From an uncultured Muribaculaceae bacterium (lineage in GTDB: Bacteria; Bacteroidota; Bacteroidia; Bacteroidales; Muribaculaceae): a DNA stretch of 34,396 bases. The stretch covers positions 1 through 34,396 of the forward strand of contig CAKTFH010000024.1 of the NCBI GenBank assembly GCA_934555895.1, written 5' to 3'. Position 1 is the stretch's first letter. The number at the start of each line of letters is the position of its first letter. Below the pieces are notes generated by a model that did not search any database, was not told the origin of the DNA, and was given only the letters and a program-made list of their open reading frames with translations. This document shows, piece after piece, positions 8,406 to 16,972 of the stretch. The translations under genes were made by a program, and so were the position numbers.

Positions 8406-9311
8406 TTACTTTTTGTCGGAGGGGTTCACGGCAAGCACCTTGATGTCGAACACAAGGGTTGCGTTGGGACCGATCTTCTCACCGGCACCCTTCACGCCGT
8501 AGGCGAGGGTTGCGGGGATAACGGCTGTCATCTGACCGCCTGCGCCAAGCATGCAGAGGGCTTCCTTGAAGCCAGGCACAAACTGGCTGGCACGCATAGT
8601 GGAGGGATGTCCTGCATTGCTGTCGAACTCGGTGCCATCGATGAGTTTGCCGGTGTACTCAACCTCAACCATATCGGCGGGTGTCACCTTGGGCTCTGCG
8701 CCAGGATTCTCGATTTTGTAAACGAGACCGCTCTCGGTTTTCTGATAGCCCTCGGCAATCATCTTCTGTGCGTAGGCATCGCCTTCGGCAAGGTTTTTCT
8801 TGGCCTCCTCGCTATTGGCGAGTGCCTCATCACGGCGCTGCTCGGCACGTTCCGAGAGCGCACGCATTACATTCTGGTACTCTGCGTAGTACGAGCTCAT
8901 ATCGGCAACACTGTCCTGCTCGTATACTTTTTTGAATGCTTCGTAAACGAGGTCTTTCGACAGGGGCACGCCAGCTTCCTGATTGATGCCGATGATGGGA
9001 TTCACGAGTTGAAGGCCCATCTGAAGACCCTGATAGTATGCCAACTGGGTGGTGTCGGCATCAAGCACTTCCTTAAGGCCTTTGAGGAATGCAGCTTTCG
9101 AAAATTTCTCAGCCATTTCGGGCTGCATTTCTTTCATGCGCTGATAATCGGAAGCCGAACGTGCAGCGGCAAATTCACCGATGATAGTTGCGGCTGAATC
9201 ACCGAGAGCTTTGTCTTCAGCGGTTGCGCCGGTGGCTGCTCCCTTGTCGCAGGAGCTGAATCCGGCCACCATAAGAGCTGCGGCGCCGAATGCTACAAAA
9301 AACTTTTTCAT
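8406..9311 (-). CDS. FKBP-type peptidyl-prolyl isomerase, lipoprotein
   Basis: A 301-aa envelope foldase. The signal peptide ends in lipobox FSSC (Cys21), so it should be a lipoprotein. Residues about 30-190 form the alpha-helical N-terminal (FkpA/Mip-like, dimerising) domain. Residues about 200-296 form the FKBP domain, with VEVEYTGKLIDGTEFDS, FVPGFKEAL, AVIPATLAYG and GPNATLVFDIKVL. It is the last of three FKBP genes, 26 nt after the second, and is followed by a strong terminator. Substrates are unknown; export as a lipoprotein suggests folding of outer-membrane or surface proteins. Confidence 0.93.
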   Translation of the reverse strand: MKKFFVAFGAAALMVAGFSSCDKGAATGATAEDKALGDSAATIIGEFAAARSASDYQRMKEMQPEMAEKFSKAAFLKGLKEVLDADTTQLAYYQGLQMGLQLVNPIIGINQEAGVPLSKDLVYEAFKKVYEQDSVADMSSYYAEYQNVMRALSERAEQRRDEALANSEEAKKNLAEGDAYAQKMIAEGYQKTESGLVYKIENPGAEPKVTPADMVEVEYTGKLIDGTEFDSNAGHPSTMRASQFVPGFKEALCMLGAGGQMTAVIPATLAYGVKGAGEKIGPNATLVFDIKVLAVNPSDKK

Positions 9312-9337
9312 TCGAATAAATATTTTTGGTTGTTAAG

Positions 9338-10228
9338 TTAGTCAGATGCTGCGGCCGGCGCCTCAGGCGTCGGTCTGACGACATCGAGAAGTCGCACAGT
9401 AAAATCAAGCGCGGCGCCGGGAGGTATCACACCGGCTGCCCCTCGTGAACCATAGCCAAGATCTGCCGGAATAAACAGCCGGTATTCACCGCCGGTTTTC
9501 ATCATCTTCAGTCCCTCGGTAAAACCGGGCACAAGTCCCTGTACAGGAAACTCTATCGGACGGTCGGTCTCGTCGAACACAGTGCCGTCGGCCAGTTTGC
9601 CGGTGTAGATCACACGCACCTTGTCGGTATCGGCAGGCGATGCGCCCTCGCCTTCGGTAATTACCTCGAAAAGCAGACCCGAAGGCATCTCATGCACACC
9701 TTCGCGCTGTTTCTGGGCATCGAGGAACGCCTGCTGTGAAGCTGCATCGAGAGCTTTTTCCGGTGGATTCATGCGGTCGACAATCTCTCGCAGATAGGCA
9801 TCGGCAGAAGCGGTGTCGAAGCCCATAGCTTTCCCGCGAATAGCCTCGGCAAGCGCGTCACAGAACTGCTCGGGGCTGAACGGGAAACCCATATCCTGCA
9901 TCGACTCAACTCGGTCGATAAGTCCGAAGCCGCTGCGCACGCCGAAATAATATGCATCGGTGCTATGCTTAATCACGAAAGCCTGACGCACACCCTCAAT
10001 AAAACTCTTCACCGCGGCTGTATCAGCAGGAAAACGCTTCTCGATTTCGGGCCGCAGATAGTCAGCCATCACCGTAGCGAATGCCGCGGCGGTGGAATCG
10101 GCCGGAGCTACAGATGCCTTAGTGCCCGATGCCGGCGGAGTATCGGTATCGGGACACGCAAACGCCTGTGCGCCGACGACGAGCATTGCAGCCGTTGCCG
10201 CCACAAATAGCCACCGGTGTGAGAACAT
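9338..10228 (-). CDS. FKBP-type peptidyl-prolyl isomerase, exported
   Basis: A 296-aa protein with signal peptide MFSHRWLFVAATAAMLVVG, cleaved probably after AQA. The following AFAC is a poor lipobox, so a soluble periplasmic protein is more likely than a lipoprotein. It has a helical N-terminal domain (about 40-180) and a C-terminal FKBP domain with VRVIYTGKLADGTVFDE, LVPGFTEGL, FIPADLGYGSRG and PPGAALDFTVRLL. The ATG at 10228 shares one base with the stop of the upstream FKBP gene (TGATG); a GTG at 10231 would add one residue. It is the middle gene of the three-FKBP operon. Confidence 0.92.
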   Translation of the reverse strand: MFSHRWLFVAATAAMLVVGAQAFACPDTDTPPASGTKASVAPADSTAAAFATVMADYLRPEIEKRFPADTAAVKSFIEGVRQAFVIKHSTDAYYFGVRSGFGLIDRVESMQDMGFPFSPEQFCDALAEAIRGKAMGFDTASADAYLREIVDRMNPPEKALDAASQQAFLDAQKQREGVHEMPSGLLFEVITEGEGASPADTDKVRVIYTGKLADGTVFDETDRPIEFPVQGLVPGFTEGLKMMKTGGEYRLFIPADLGYGSRGAAGVIPPGAALDFTVRLLDVVRPTPEAPAAASD

Positions 10229-10866
10229 CACTTATCTAACACCTTGAGGAGTTCCACATCAAAAATCAGTGTGGCGTTGGGGCCGATGGGGCTACCGGGA
10301 GCGCCATTGGGACCATATGCAAGATTCGACGGTATGAACAGGCGCCATTTCGAACCGGCCTTCATAAGCTGAAGAGCCTCCACCCATCCGGGAATCACCT
10401 GTGTTACGCCGAAAGTGGCAGGCACACCGCGCTCCTCCGATGAGTCGAAGACTGTGCCGTCGATAAGTTTGCCAGTGTAGTGTACTTCCACGCGATCGGC
10501 TGCGGTAGGCTTGGGGCCGTCGCCCTCTTTCAGCACCTCATATTGCAGTCCGGAGGGTGTGGTGAGCACCTCCACGCGTTTGCCGTTTTCCATCAGGAAT
10601 TTCTCGCCAAGCGCTTTGTTTTGCTCGCCAAGCTCTGCGGCAGCTTTCTGCTGCTTCTTTTCAAGCTCGGTGAAATATACTTGAATTTCTGCCTTTGCCT
10701 CCTCGTATGACATCTTGAGGGGAGCGCCGTCGAACACGGCTGCCACGCCGTCGGCAAAGTCACCGACATTAATAGTATCGATGCCTGAAGCGCGGAAATT
10801 GTTGCCCATACTGAGGCCGAGCGCATAGCTCAGACGATCGAGATTCTTGTCGTTGTTGTTTCCCAT
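10228..10866 (-). CDS. FKBP-type peptidyl-prolyl isomerase, apparently cytosolic
   Basis: A 212-aa protein from ATG 10866 (MGNNNDKNLDRLSYALG); the open frame reaches 10896 but the extra ten residues are unlike the family. There is no signal peptide. The N-terminal helical domain (about 8-95) with LSYALGLSMGNNFRASG is typical of FklB/Mip-type dimerisation regions. The FKBP domain follows, with VEVHYTGKLIDGTVFDSS, VIPGWVEAL, FIPSNLAYG and GPNATLIFDVELL. First gene of the operon, with a -7 element about 95 nt upstream. Confidence 0.92.
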   Translation of the reverse strand: MGNNNDKNLDRLSYALGLSMGNNFRASGIDTINVGDFADGVAAVFDGAPLKMSYEEAKAEIQVYFTELEKKQQKAAAELGEQNKALGEKFLMENGKRVEVLTTPSGLQYEVLKEGDGPKPTAADRVEVHYTGKLIDGTVFDSSEERGVPATFGVTQVIPGWVEALQLMKAGSKWRLFIPSNLAYGPNGAPGSPIGPNATLIFDVELLKVLDK

Positions 10867-10961
10867 TTTGGAATATAGTTTTTGGTTGCAAATCAAAATG
10901 TTGAAAATTCACTGAGAGATGTACGAATCGCATCTTCAATTATCAACACCCGATTGAGGCA

Positions 10962-10969
10962 CAAAGTTA
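10962..10969 (-). promoter_or_regulatory. Promoter element of the FKBP operon
   Basis: TAACTTTG on the minus strand matches TAnnTTTG; no TTG lies at the canonical distance. A start near 10955 would give a leader of about 90 nt. It is divergent from the MATE promoter, about 90 bp apart. Confidence 0.5.
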
Positions 10970-11060
10970 GATAAAATCCGTTGACATACTTAATGTTTTT
11001 ATAAAAAAATTCTTAAAATCAGACACCGGAAGCTCCCGGGCGGTCAGATTCAGCCGGAGG

Positions 11061-11091
11061 TTGCACCAGGGGATTTTTTTGTGTACATTTG
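11061..11091 (+). promoter_or_regulatory. MATE transporter promoter
   Basis: TTG (11061-11063), 20 nt, TACATTTG (11084-11091): full consensus. It overlaps the first codons of a longer open frame that begins at GTG 11081, so that upstream start cannot be used and ATG 11123 is the real one. Confidence 0.78.
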
Positions 11092-11122
11092 CAGAACAAA
11101 CCAACCTGTATCACATTTCCGA

Positions 11123-12490
11123 ATGAGCGACAACAGAAATCTGCGCGAACTGGCCGAGATGCCCGTGGGGCGGCTGCTGTGGAAATATTCCCTCCCGGCA
11201 GTCACCGGTATGCTTGTGATGCAGCTGTATAATGTAGTCGACCGCATATTCATCGGGCAGGTGATAGGTCCCGAGGCCATAGCCGGTCTTGCCATCACCT
11301 TCCCGGTGATGAACATTGCCACCGCTCTCGGTGTGCTCGTGGGAGCCGGCGCCTCTGCACGCGTGAGCATACAGCTCGGCAAACACGACTACGACGCCGC
11401 GGCGCGGGTGCTCGGCAACGCCCTCGTGCTGTCGCTCACCATCGGAGTGCTCTACATCTCGGGGTTCGCTCTGGGCATGGACAGCATACTGCGGCTCTTC
11501 GGCGCCAATGAGGTGACACTCCCCTACGCCCGTGACTTCATGATGTACATACTTCCCGGACTGCTGCTCACCAATGTAACCTTCTCCTTCAACAATGTGA
11601 TGCGCGCATCAGGCTTTCCGGTAAAAGCTATGGTGACCATGTTCATCGGCGCAGGGCTGAATATAGCGCTTGCACCGCTGTTCATCTACGTGTTCCGCTG
11701 GGGAATCAAGGGAGCCGCCATCGCCACCGACATAGCCATGGCGGTGAGCGCCGTGTTCGTTATGGCTCACTTCTTCCGCAGCGCCAATGGTCCGGTGACA
11801 TTCCGCCGCGGCATCTACCGCCTCAGGTGGCATGTGGTGTGGGGCATCGTGGGCATCGGCGCCGCACCAAGCATTGTCAACGTGGCCACCTGCTTCATCA
11901 ACATACTCATCAACCACTCGCTGCTCGACAACGGCGGTGTGACGGCCATAGCGGCTGCCGGCATCTTCGTCACCTACAGTTCGATGGTGGTGAGTGTGAT
12001 TCTCGGCATCTGCCAGGGCATGCAGCCCGTGGTGGGCTACAACTACGGCCACAGACTGCCGCACAGGGTGTTGGGCGTTTTCCGCCTGGCCGTGCTAGCG
12101 GCCACGGTGGTGAGCATCGCCGGATGGGCAGGAGCCCGTTTCGTGCCACATCTCATAACCCGCGCCTTCGTCACCGACAGCGATCTAATAAGTTTTACAT
12201 CTCATGCCCTGCGCACCGGCATGCTCGCCTTTGCCGTAGTCGGATTCCAGATCACCAGCACCACCTATTTTCAAAGCATCGGCCGTGTGGGCCTGAGCAT
12301 ATTCCTCAGCCTCACCCGACAGGTGCTGTTTTTCATTCCCCTGTTGCTGTGGCTTCCGGGCCGCATGGGGCTCGACGGCGTGTGGAACACATTCTGTATA
12401 TCCGACATCCTCGCCACCGCAGTGACCGCGGCGCTGATAATCTACGCCGTGCGCGACCTCCGTTCCCATTTCAGCCATATCGCCCGCTGA
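11123..12490 (+). CDS. MATE family efflux transporter
   Basis: A 455-aa inner-membrane multidrug/toxin exporter with about 12 hydrophobic segments. The N-terminus shows the family pattern MPVGRLLWKYSLPAVTGMLV, then LYNVVDRIFIGQVIG and AIAGLAITFPVMN, close to the NorM/DinF-type consensus. It should exchange organic cations or drugs for Na+ or H+; the substrate is not predictable. The start at ATG 11123 is set by the promoter at 11061-11091. The large STAND-like gene begins 87 bp downstream on the same strand with no terminator or clear promoter in between, so read-through is possible. Confidence 0.93.
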   Translation: MSDNRNLRELAEMPVGRLLWKYSLPAVTGMLVMQLYNVVDRIFIGQVIGPEAIAGLAITFPVMNIATALGVLVGAGASARVSIQLGKHDYDAAARVLGNALVLSLTIGVLYISGFALGMDSILRLFGANEVTLPYARDFMMYILPGLLLTNVTFSFNNVMRASGFPVKAMVTMFIGAGLNIALAPLFIYVFRWGIKGAAIATDIAMAVSAVFVMAHFFRSANGPVTFRRGIYRLRWHVVWGIVGIGAAPSIVNVATCFINILINHSLLDNGGVTAIAAAGIFVTYSSMVVSVILGICQGMQPVVGYNYGHRLPHRVLGVFRLAVLAATVVSIAGWAGARFVPHLITRAFVTDSDLISFTSHALRTGMLAFAVVGFQITSTTYFQSIGRVGLSIFLSLTRQVLFFIPLLLWLPGRMGLDGVWNTFCISDILATAVTAALIIYAVRDLRSHFSHIAR

Positions 12491-12577
12491 GCGCACGAGA
12501 CTGACTGAAAGGTCATCTGATAAAACCTTGAATCTTCTCATATTGCTCCTTTCATTCACAAACAAATCCCTCCCCTT

Positions 12578-15500
12578 ATGACAACCGTAAACCGCCGCCA
12601 CATCGAAGTGTTCATCTCATCATCGTTCTCACATGAAAAGGCACGAAATCTTATCAAAAAGACTCTTGAGCAAGGCAATGCCACCGAGTGTTCAGATGAC
12701 ATGCCTCCCGTCTATTTCACCGGGCATCTCCATGAAAAAGACGGTTACAGCAATCTCAACCCGGGTGTGTCGTCGCAGAATCTCATCAACGCCTATTCCG
12801 AAAAATGCAACGCATTTATCCTTTATGCGGGCAACAAAATCGGCGAGTTCACGGTGGCTGAGTTCGAAAATGTGATAGCCCATGCACAGCGTAACTACCA
12901 TTTCATCTTTGTGGTCTACAATCCCGAGGATATAATCACCGAACATGAAGGCACTGAATATATCACATGGGAGGAATTCCTAAACACGCATCTCAAGCGC
13001 CCCGACGGCGTGGAATACTACCACAAACAGACCACCGACAAAGATCTGGCCGACACCATCGCCGCCATCCGCAATGAAATAGCCTCGAAAGTCATAGTTC
13101 CGCTTTTCCCGAAGGATATGGACTATGGCAGGATGCTCACGACACTGCAGCAGGAATACCGCGACTCGGGCACACTCTATCTCCCGCGTGAAATCGACAC
13201 CCGAGTCATGGATTTCCTCAACAACACCGACTCGCTGTTCGGCCTTGTCACAGGCATTTCGCTGGCCGGCAAGACCCGTGTCGTAATCGAAAATCTCAAG
13301 CACCTGACATCGGGCAATGTAAGAATCCACTACCTCAGCGGCGACAGCGAAGCTTTCCGTGTGGTAAAGGAGCTGAATTTCAAGCTGCAGTTCCCCAAAG
13401 GTCAACGACATATACTGTTTGCCGACGATATCGACCAGTCGTTTTTCGCCACCCAAGAGACAACAGCCAAATTCATAGAGCTGTGTCAGTTCGCGGCCGA
13501 CAACCGCGGAATGCTGACCATCATCGGCACAACGGTGAAGTCATTCGATGATATAATGACCGATGACATCAACAGAAACGCAAACGCAGCCTCATGGACG
13601 GCAAGATGCGAGGAACTTCCCATCAAGCCGATGACCAAAAGCGAGGTGTTTCTTGAAGTGCGCAAACTCCGTGCCCTCAACCGCATCGAGAAATTCGACA
13701 GCAAGGATATCCGCGAAGGTATGCCTCTCGGCGCACTGTTCGTCGACATGAAGCGCCTTAGAAACATCTATGAGAGCCTTGACAATCCCATCGTTTTCGA
13801 TGCCATCAAAACACTCTGGCTTTGGAAGAAACGAGGCAGAAACAATGCTAAAATCCTTAAAGATTTCATCAACGGCTGTTACCAATCCGAGCTTGAAGAG
13901 GATGTCACCTATTACGACCTTTACGAACTTCTTAAAGAACTTTCGCCTCTTATCTATGTAAGAGGCTCCAAGATGTCTTACACCTACGAAACTGAAGAAA
14001 TCATTGTTGACCAGATTTTCAAGTTCAGCAGTGAAGTTCCTGGCGTAAGCAGTGAAGATGCCTACAGAAAGGCCGTCGACCGGATAATCGGATTTATCGA
14101 CAGGGCCATGCCTGACCGCCGTTTCTGGGAATTCAGCAAACTCTGCCTCCGGCTTTACAGCAACCCGGCACGGGCATATCTATTTGATTATGCCGTCGAC
14201 AGCATCAAGCGTCTCTACCCGACGGAACAACTGACGGATAAGACCGAAGAAATACGCATGGCCGACGCAAATTCGCTGAACGCCGTGCACCGCTGGGTCA
14301 CAATGGTTGTCAAGCAGGCCATCAGAGAGGGAGATAAGGCGGAAGCTCGCCGGCTCTATTCACTGTTTCCAACCGACGACATACTGGCCGAACTCCTCGA
14401 TGACGAATCCAACCGAAATTACTATATGGCCGAAGTGTTTCCCAAAGGCCTTGTAGCAGACAAATATGCTTCTACCAAAAGCCATTCGCTCTTCCGCAGA
14501 TTGCTCTTGATGGCCGACTTCAATGAGTCACTGCATATATTTTCTCAGGCCGATTTCGAGTCAATGGCATATGCCATCACAGTCGAGGAAACATTCAACA
14601 AGGATAATTTTAATTCAACCCTGCGCAAGAAGATTGGCGACTGCATCAATATAATACTCGGCAAGACAACTTCATACATAGCATTTAAAGATGTAGTTCT
14701 TGATTATATCCGGGCAAAAAGAGACGCTCTCAAAGGCATGGGGTTCCCTCCCCTGTTCGAATCCGACGCCGAAATGCTTCTGGATTTCATAGGCAGAAGC
14801 GCATGGCAGAGTTTCAGCTCAAAAATTACATCCTACGACCTCCCGTCTGTGTTCGACATGGTGCTGGCTGTAAAAATCCCGGCCGGCAAAAATTCCGAGA
14901 ACATGGCGCTCAACAAGACCTTCATCCTCAACAAGCTGATGGAACCGATGAGCGCCCCCAAGGCCATCGAGTCATGGCTTAAGATGAAAGGGCTCAAAGA
15001 CAGCTACACTCTCATGAACATTATCTCGAAATGTTCCGATTTCTCGATGGCATATGGGTTTGTGGAGGCGTTCATGGATGAAGTGGGGAAGGACCGTATC
15101 AGACTCGGCAACCTGTTCGCCAACAAACTCCTCGACACCGTTACCACTGAAGCCGAGCTCGCGGCATGCGAGAAGCTGTACCGCAACCTCGGTATCCTGA
15201 CCGAAAAGCATATCAAAGAGGCCGACAAAGCGGGCATCCCGGCTTTATGCGTTCTCCACGACGAGGCCACATATGTGCCATTGCTCAGCAAAGAGTTTAT
15301 CTCCCTGGAAACTTATCACAAAGTGCTTCGATACATGAAGGAGAACCGCTATGAGCACAGTTACAATCTGATGACCAACATCATCTCCCGCACTAAAAAA
15401 TTTGAGGACGCTTATAATATAGTGTTCGGCGACTGTGATTTCATTTCCGAGGAGAGCCGTAAACTGATGCGCATCGACCCTGTGGTCATTTCATTGCTTG

Positions 15501-16834
15501 TGAGAAAAGCCAGAAGTGAAGACGACCTACGCATCATAAGGGAAATGATCGGCCGCATGATTGAGGATGCCGTTAAAGTTCCCGAGGAAGGCACCGGAAT
15601 ACTCGACCCTCACTACAATATCCTTTCGGAGTATTTAAAGAATCCGGGGCTGGCGTCAGGCTATGACTGTGCACTGGACTTTCTGAAAGAGATTGAAGAC
15701 CGCACAGGCGTGCACATCGACTCTCACTATATCGACAAGCCTCTGTCGTATCTTATATGGACATCTAATCCCGATGCCACCAAAGCCCAAAAGATAAGTC
15801 AGACAAACGACCTTATACTTTCACACACAAAAATCCCACGCCAGGCACTACGCTCGCTCACGAATGTCAGATACGCCGAAGGGAAGAAAACTGCCGAAGG
15901 AAAAATCTCCATTCCCGATATTTACACTGTAGAAGAATTCCCGTTTATCGACACTAAAGGCAACTGGCAGATAAAGGAAACGACACGCATGGAGTTTCTC
16001 ATCAATATGATGGAACACCGTTTCGCTCACCCGCTCGACCTCCAGTTCGCTCTGTTACAGCTCGCCAACGGTTCTGCCACAGACGCTGAAGCAAAGAAAA
16101 ATTGCCTCAGAATCATCGACCTTGCGGCAAAAACCGGTCTTTACCTCAATTTTGACAGCTACGTGAATGTCAGGGGCGCATTGAGCCGTTTCAACGACCG
16201 GAGTCTTGACGATAAGCTGTTCGCCATCTCCACCGGCTACAGCATCATGAAGGATGTATGCCACAACCTTCATAAAGGCAGAATCAGCTATGCCGATGCG
16301 ATGAGCAAAATCAGGGCACTGGAAGAGAAGTACAGAATCAGGCTGTACTTCACGACAGCTTTTTATGATGCCGCAATACATCGTCAGACACTTGATGATA
16401 AAGAGACTGTCGAGTCAATCATCCGCTTCAGACACGAGCATTTCCCCGCTGGAACAGCATGGAGCAACGAGCAAAAATATTTTCTCCTTCATAAAACCAG
16501 GTCTCTGGAAGATTTGGAAAAAATCCGCGCAACATGCGGCGAACTGCCCGAGACATGGCCTACAGTTCTTCTGAAAGTCGTAAAGGACTCATGTTACAGC
16601 AAGTCGTTTAAGCTCCATGAACTCAAACGGCTGCTGAAATACATGCAGGAACAGCTCATTCCCGAGCTGCGGAAACTCTACTGGCAGAAAGAAGGTTTCC
16701 GCAACAAAGAAACGTATATGCATAACTGCGAAAACCTTTACAATAAATACCATACCGTTTCCCCTGAGGATAAACGACTGGAGCACCTGCACACTCTGGC
16801 AAGCATCTGCTGGGAAATCATCCGGGAAGACTGA
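12578..16834 (+). CDS. Giant STAND-like NTPase with TIR/DUF4062-like N-terminus
   Basis: A 1418-aa protein of no named family known to me. Residues 7-115 look like a TIR/DUF4062-type alpha/beta domain: HIEVFISSSF at the first strand, then CNAFILYAGNKIGEFTVAEFENVIAHA. Residues about 200-420 are a P-loop NTPase preceded by YLPREID: Walker A GISLAGKT (226-233), Walker B HILFADDID (278-286) and a sensor-like TIIGTT (314-319). The remaining roughly 950 residues are alpha-helical and suggest TPR- or HEAT-like repeats. No membrane segment or signal peptide. Effector-like N-terminus, NTPase and C-terminal repeats is the order of STAND sensors, including antiviral Avs-type proteins. Defence is therefore a reasonable inference but unproven. 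It lies between a MATE gene and a Fic gene. Confidence 0.72.
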   Translation: MTTVNRRHIEVFISSSFSHEKARNLIKKTLEQGNATECSDDMPPVYFTGHLHEKDGYSNLNPGVSSQNLINAYSEKCNAFILYAGNKIGEFTVAEFENVIAHAQRNYHFIFVVYNPEDIITEHEGTEYITWEEFLNTHLKRPDGVEYYHKQTTDKDLADTIAAIRNEIASKVIVPLFPKDMDYGRMLTTLQQEYRDSGTLYLPREIDTRVMDFLNNTDSLFGLVTGISLAGKTRVVIENLKHLTSGNVRIHYLSGDSEAFRVVKELNFKLQFPKGQRHILFADDIDQSFFATQETTAKFIELCQFAADNRGMLTIIGTTVKSFDDIMTDDINRNANAASWTARCEELPIKPMTKSEVFLEVRKLRALNRIEKFDSKDIREGMPLGALFVDMKRLRNIYESLDNPIVFDAIKTLWLWKKRGRNNAKILKDFINGCYQSELEEDVTYYDLYELLKELSPLIYVRGSKMSYTYETEEIIVDQIFKFSSEVPGVSSEDAYRKAVDRIIGFIDRAMPDRRFWEFSKLCLRLYSNPARAYLFDYAVDSIKRLYPTEQLTDKTEEIRMADANSLNAVHRWVTMVVKQAIREGDKAEARRLYSLFPTDDILAELLDDESNRNYYMAEVFPKGLVADKYASTKSHSLFRRLLLMADFNESLHIFSQADFESMAYAITVEETFNKDNFNSTLRKKIGDCINIILGKTTSYIAFKDVVLDYIRAKRDALKGMGFPPLFESDAEMLLDFIGRSAWQSFSSKITSYDLPSVFDMVLAVKIPAGKNSENMALNKTFILNKLMEPMSAPKAIESWLKMKGLKDSYTLMNIISKCSDFSMAYGFVEAFMDEVGKDRIRLGNLFANKLLDTVTTEAELAACEKLYRNLGILTEKHIKEADKAGIPALCVLHDEATYVPLLSKEFISLETYHKVLRYMKENRYEHSYNLMTNIISRTKKFEDAYNIVFGDCDFISEESRKLMRIDPVVISLLVRKARSEDDLRIIREMIGRMIEDAVKVPEEGTGILDPHYNILSEYLKNPGLASGYDCALDFLKEIEDRTGVHIDSHYIDKPLSYLIWTSNPDATKAQKISQTNDLILSHTKIPRQALRSLTNVRYAEGKKTAEGKISIPDIYTVEEFPFIDTKGNWQIKETTRMEFLINMMEHRFAHPLDLQFALLQLANGSATDAEAKKNCLRIIDLAAKTGLYLNFDSYVNVRGALSRFNDRSLDDKLFAISTGYSIMKDVCHNLHKGRISYADAMSKIRALEEKYRIRLYFTTAFYDAAIHRQTLDDKETVESIIRFRHEHFPAGTAWSNEQKYFLLHKTRSLEDLEKIRATCGELPETWPTVLLKVVKDSCYSKSFKLHELKRLLKYMQEQLIPELRKLYWQKEGFRNKETYMHNCENLYNKYHTVSPEDKRLEHLHTLASICWEIIRED

Positions 16835-16900
16835 ACTCAGGCATTTCACCCAAGCATAATTTCCGGCAAGAATCTTCTGAGAATCTCTTGAAAACAGCCC

Positions 16901-16965
16901 AAAACTTGCCGATATCGGCAAGTTTTGCTATTTTTGTGCTATGTTTTAATTAGAAACTTGCCGAT
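16901..16965 (+). promoter_or_regulatory. Palindromic operator plus third half-site upstream of fic
   Basis: AAAACTTGCCGAT and its perfect inverse form a 26-bp palindrome (16901-16926). The same half-site AAACTTGCCGAT recurs in direct orientation at 16954-16965, 7 bp before the fic start codon. The palindrome fills the promoter from the TTG to just before the -7 element, the classic position for a repressor. The Fic protein carries an N-terminal helix-turn-helix-like domain and is the obvious candidate to bind it. Confidence 0.8.
16906..16936 (+). promoter_or_regulatory. fic promoter
   Basis: TTG (16906-16908), 20 nt, TATTTTTG (16929-16936): full consensus, overlapping the 26-bp palindrome. 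The predicted start near 16943 leaves a leader of about 30 nt that contains the third half-site. Confidence 0.78.
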
Positions 16966-16972
16966 AGCCAGT

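Noticed and set aside
11081..11122. Earlier GTG start for the MATE gene
   Set aside because: The full-consensus promoter at 11061-11091 overlaps it, and the family N-terminus begins at ATG 11123.
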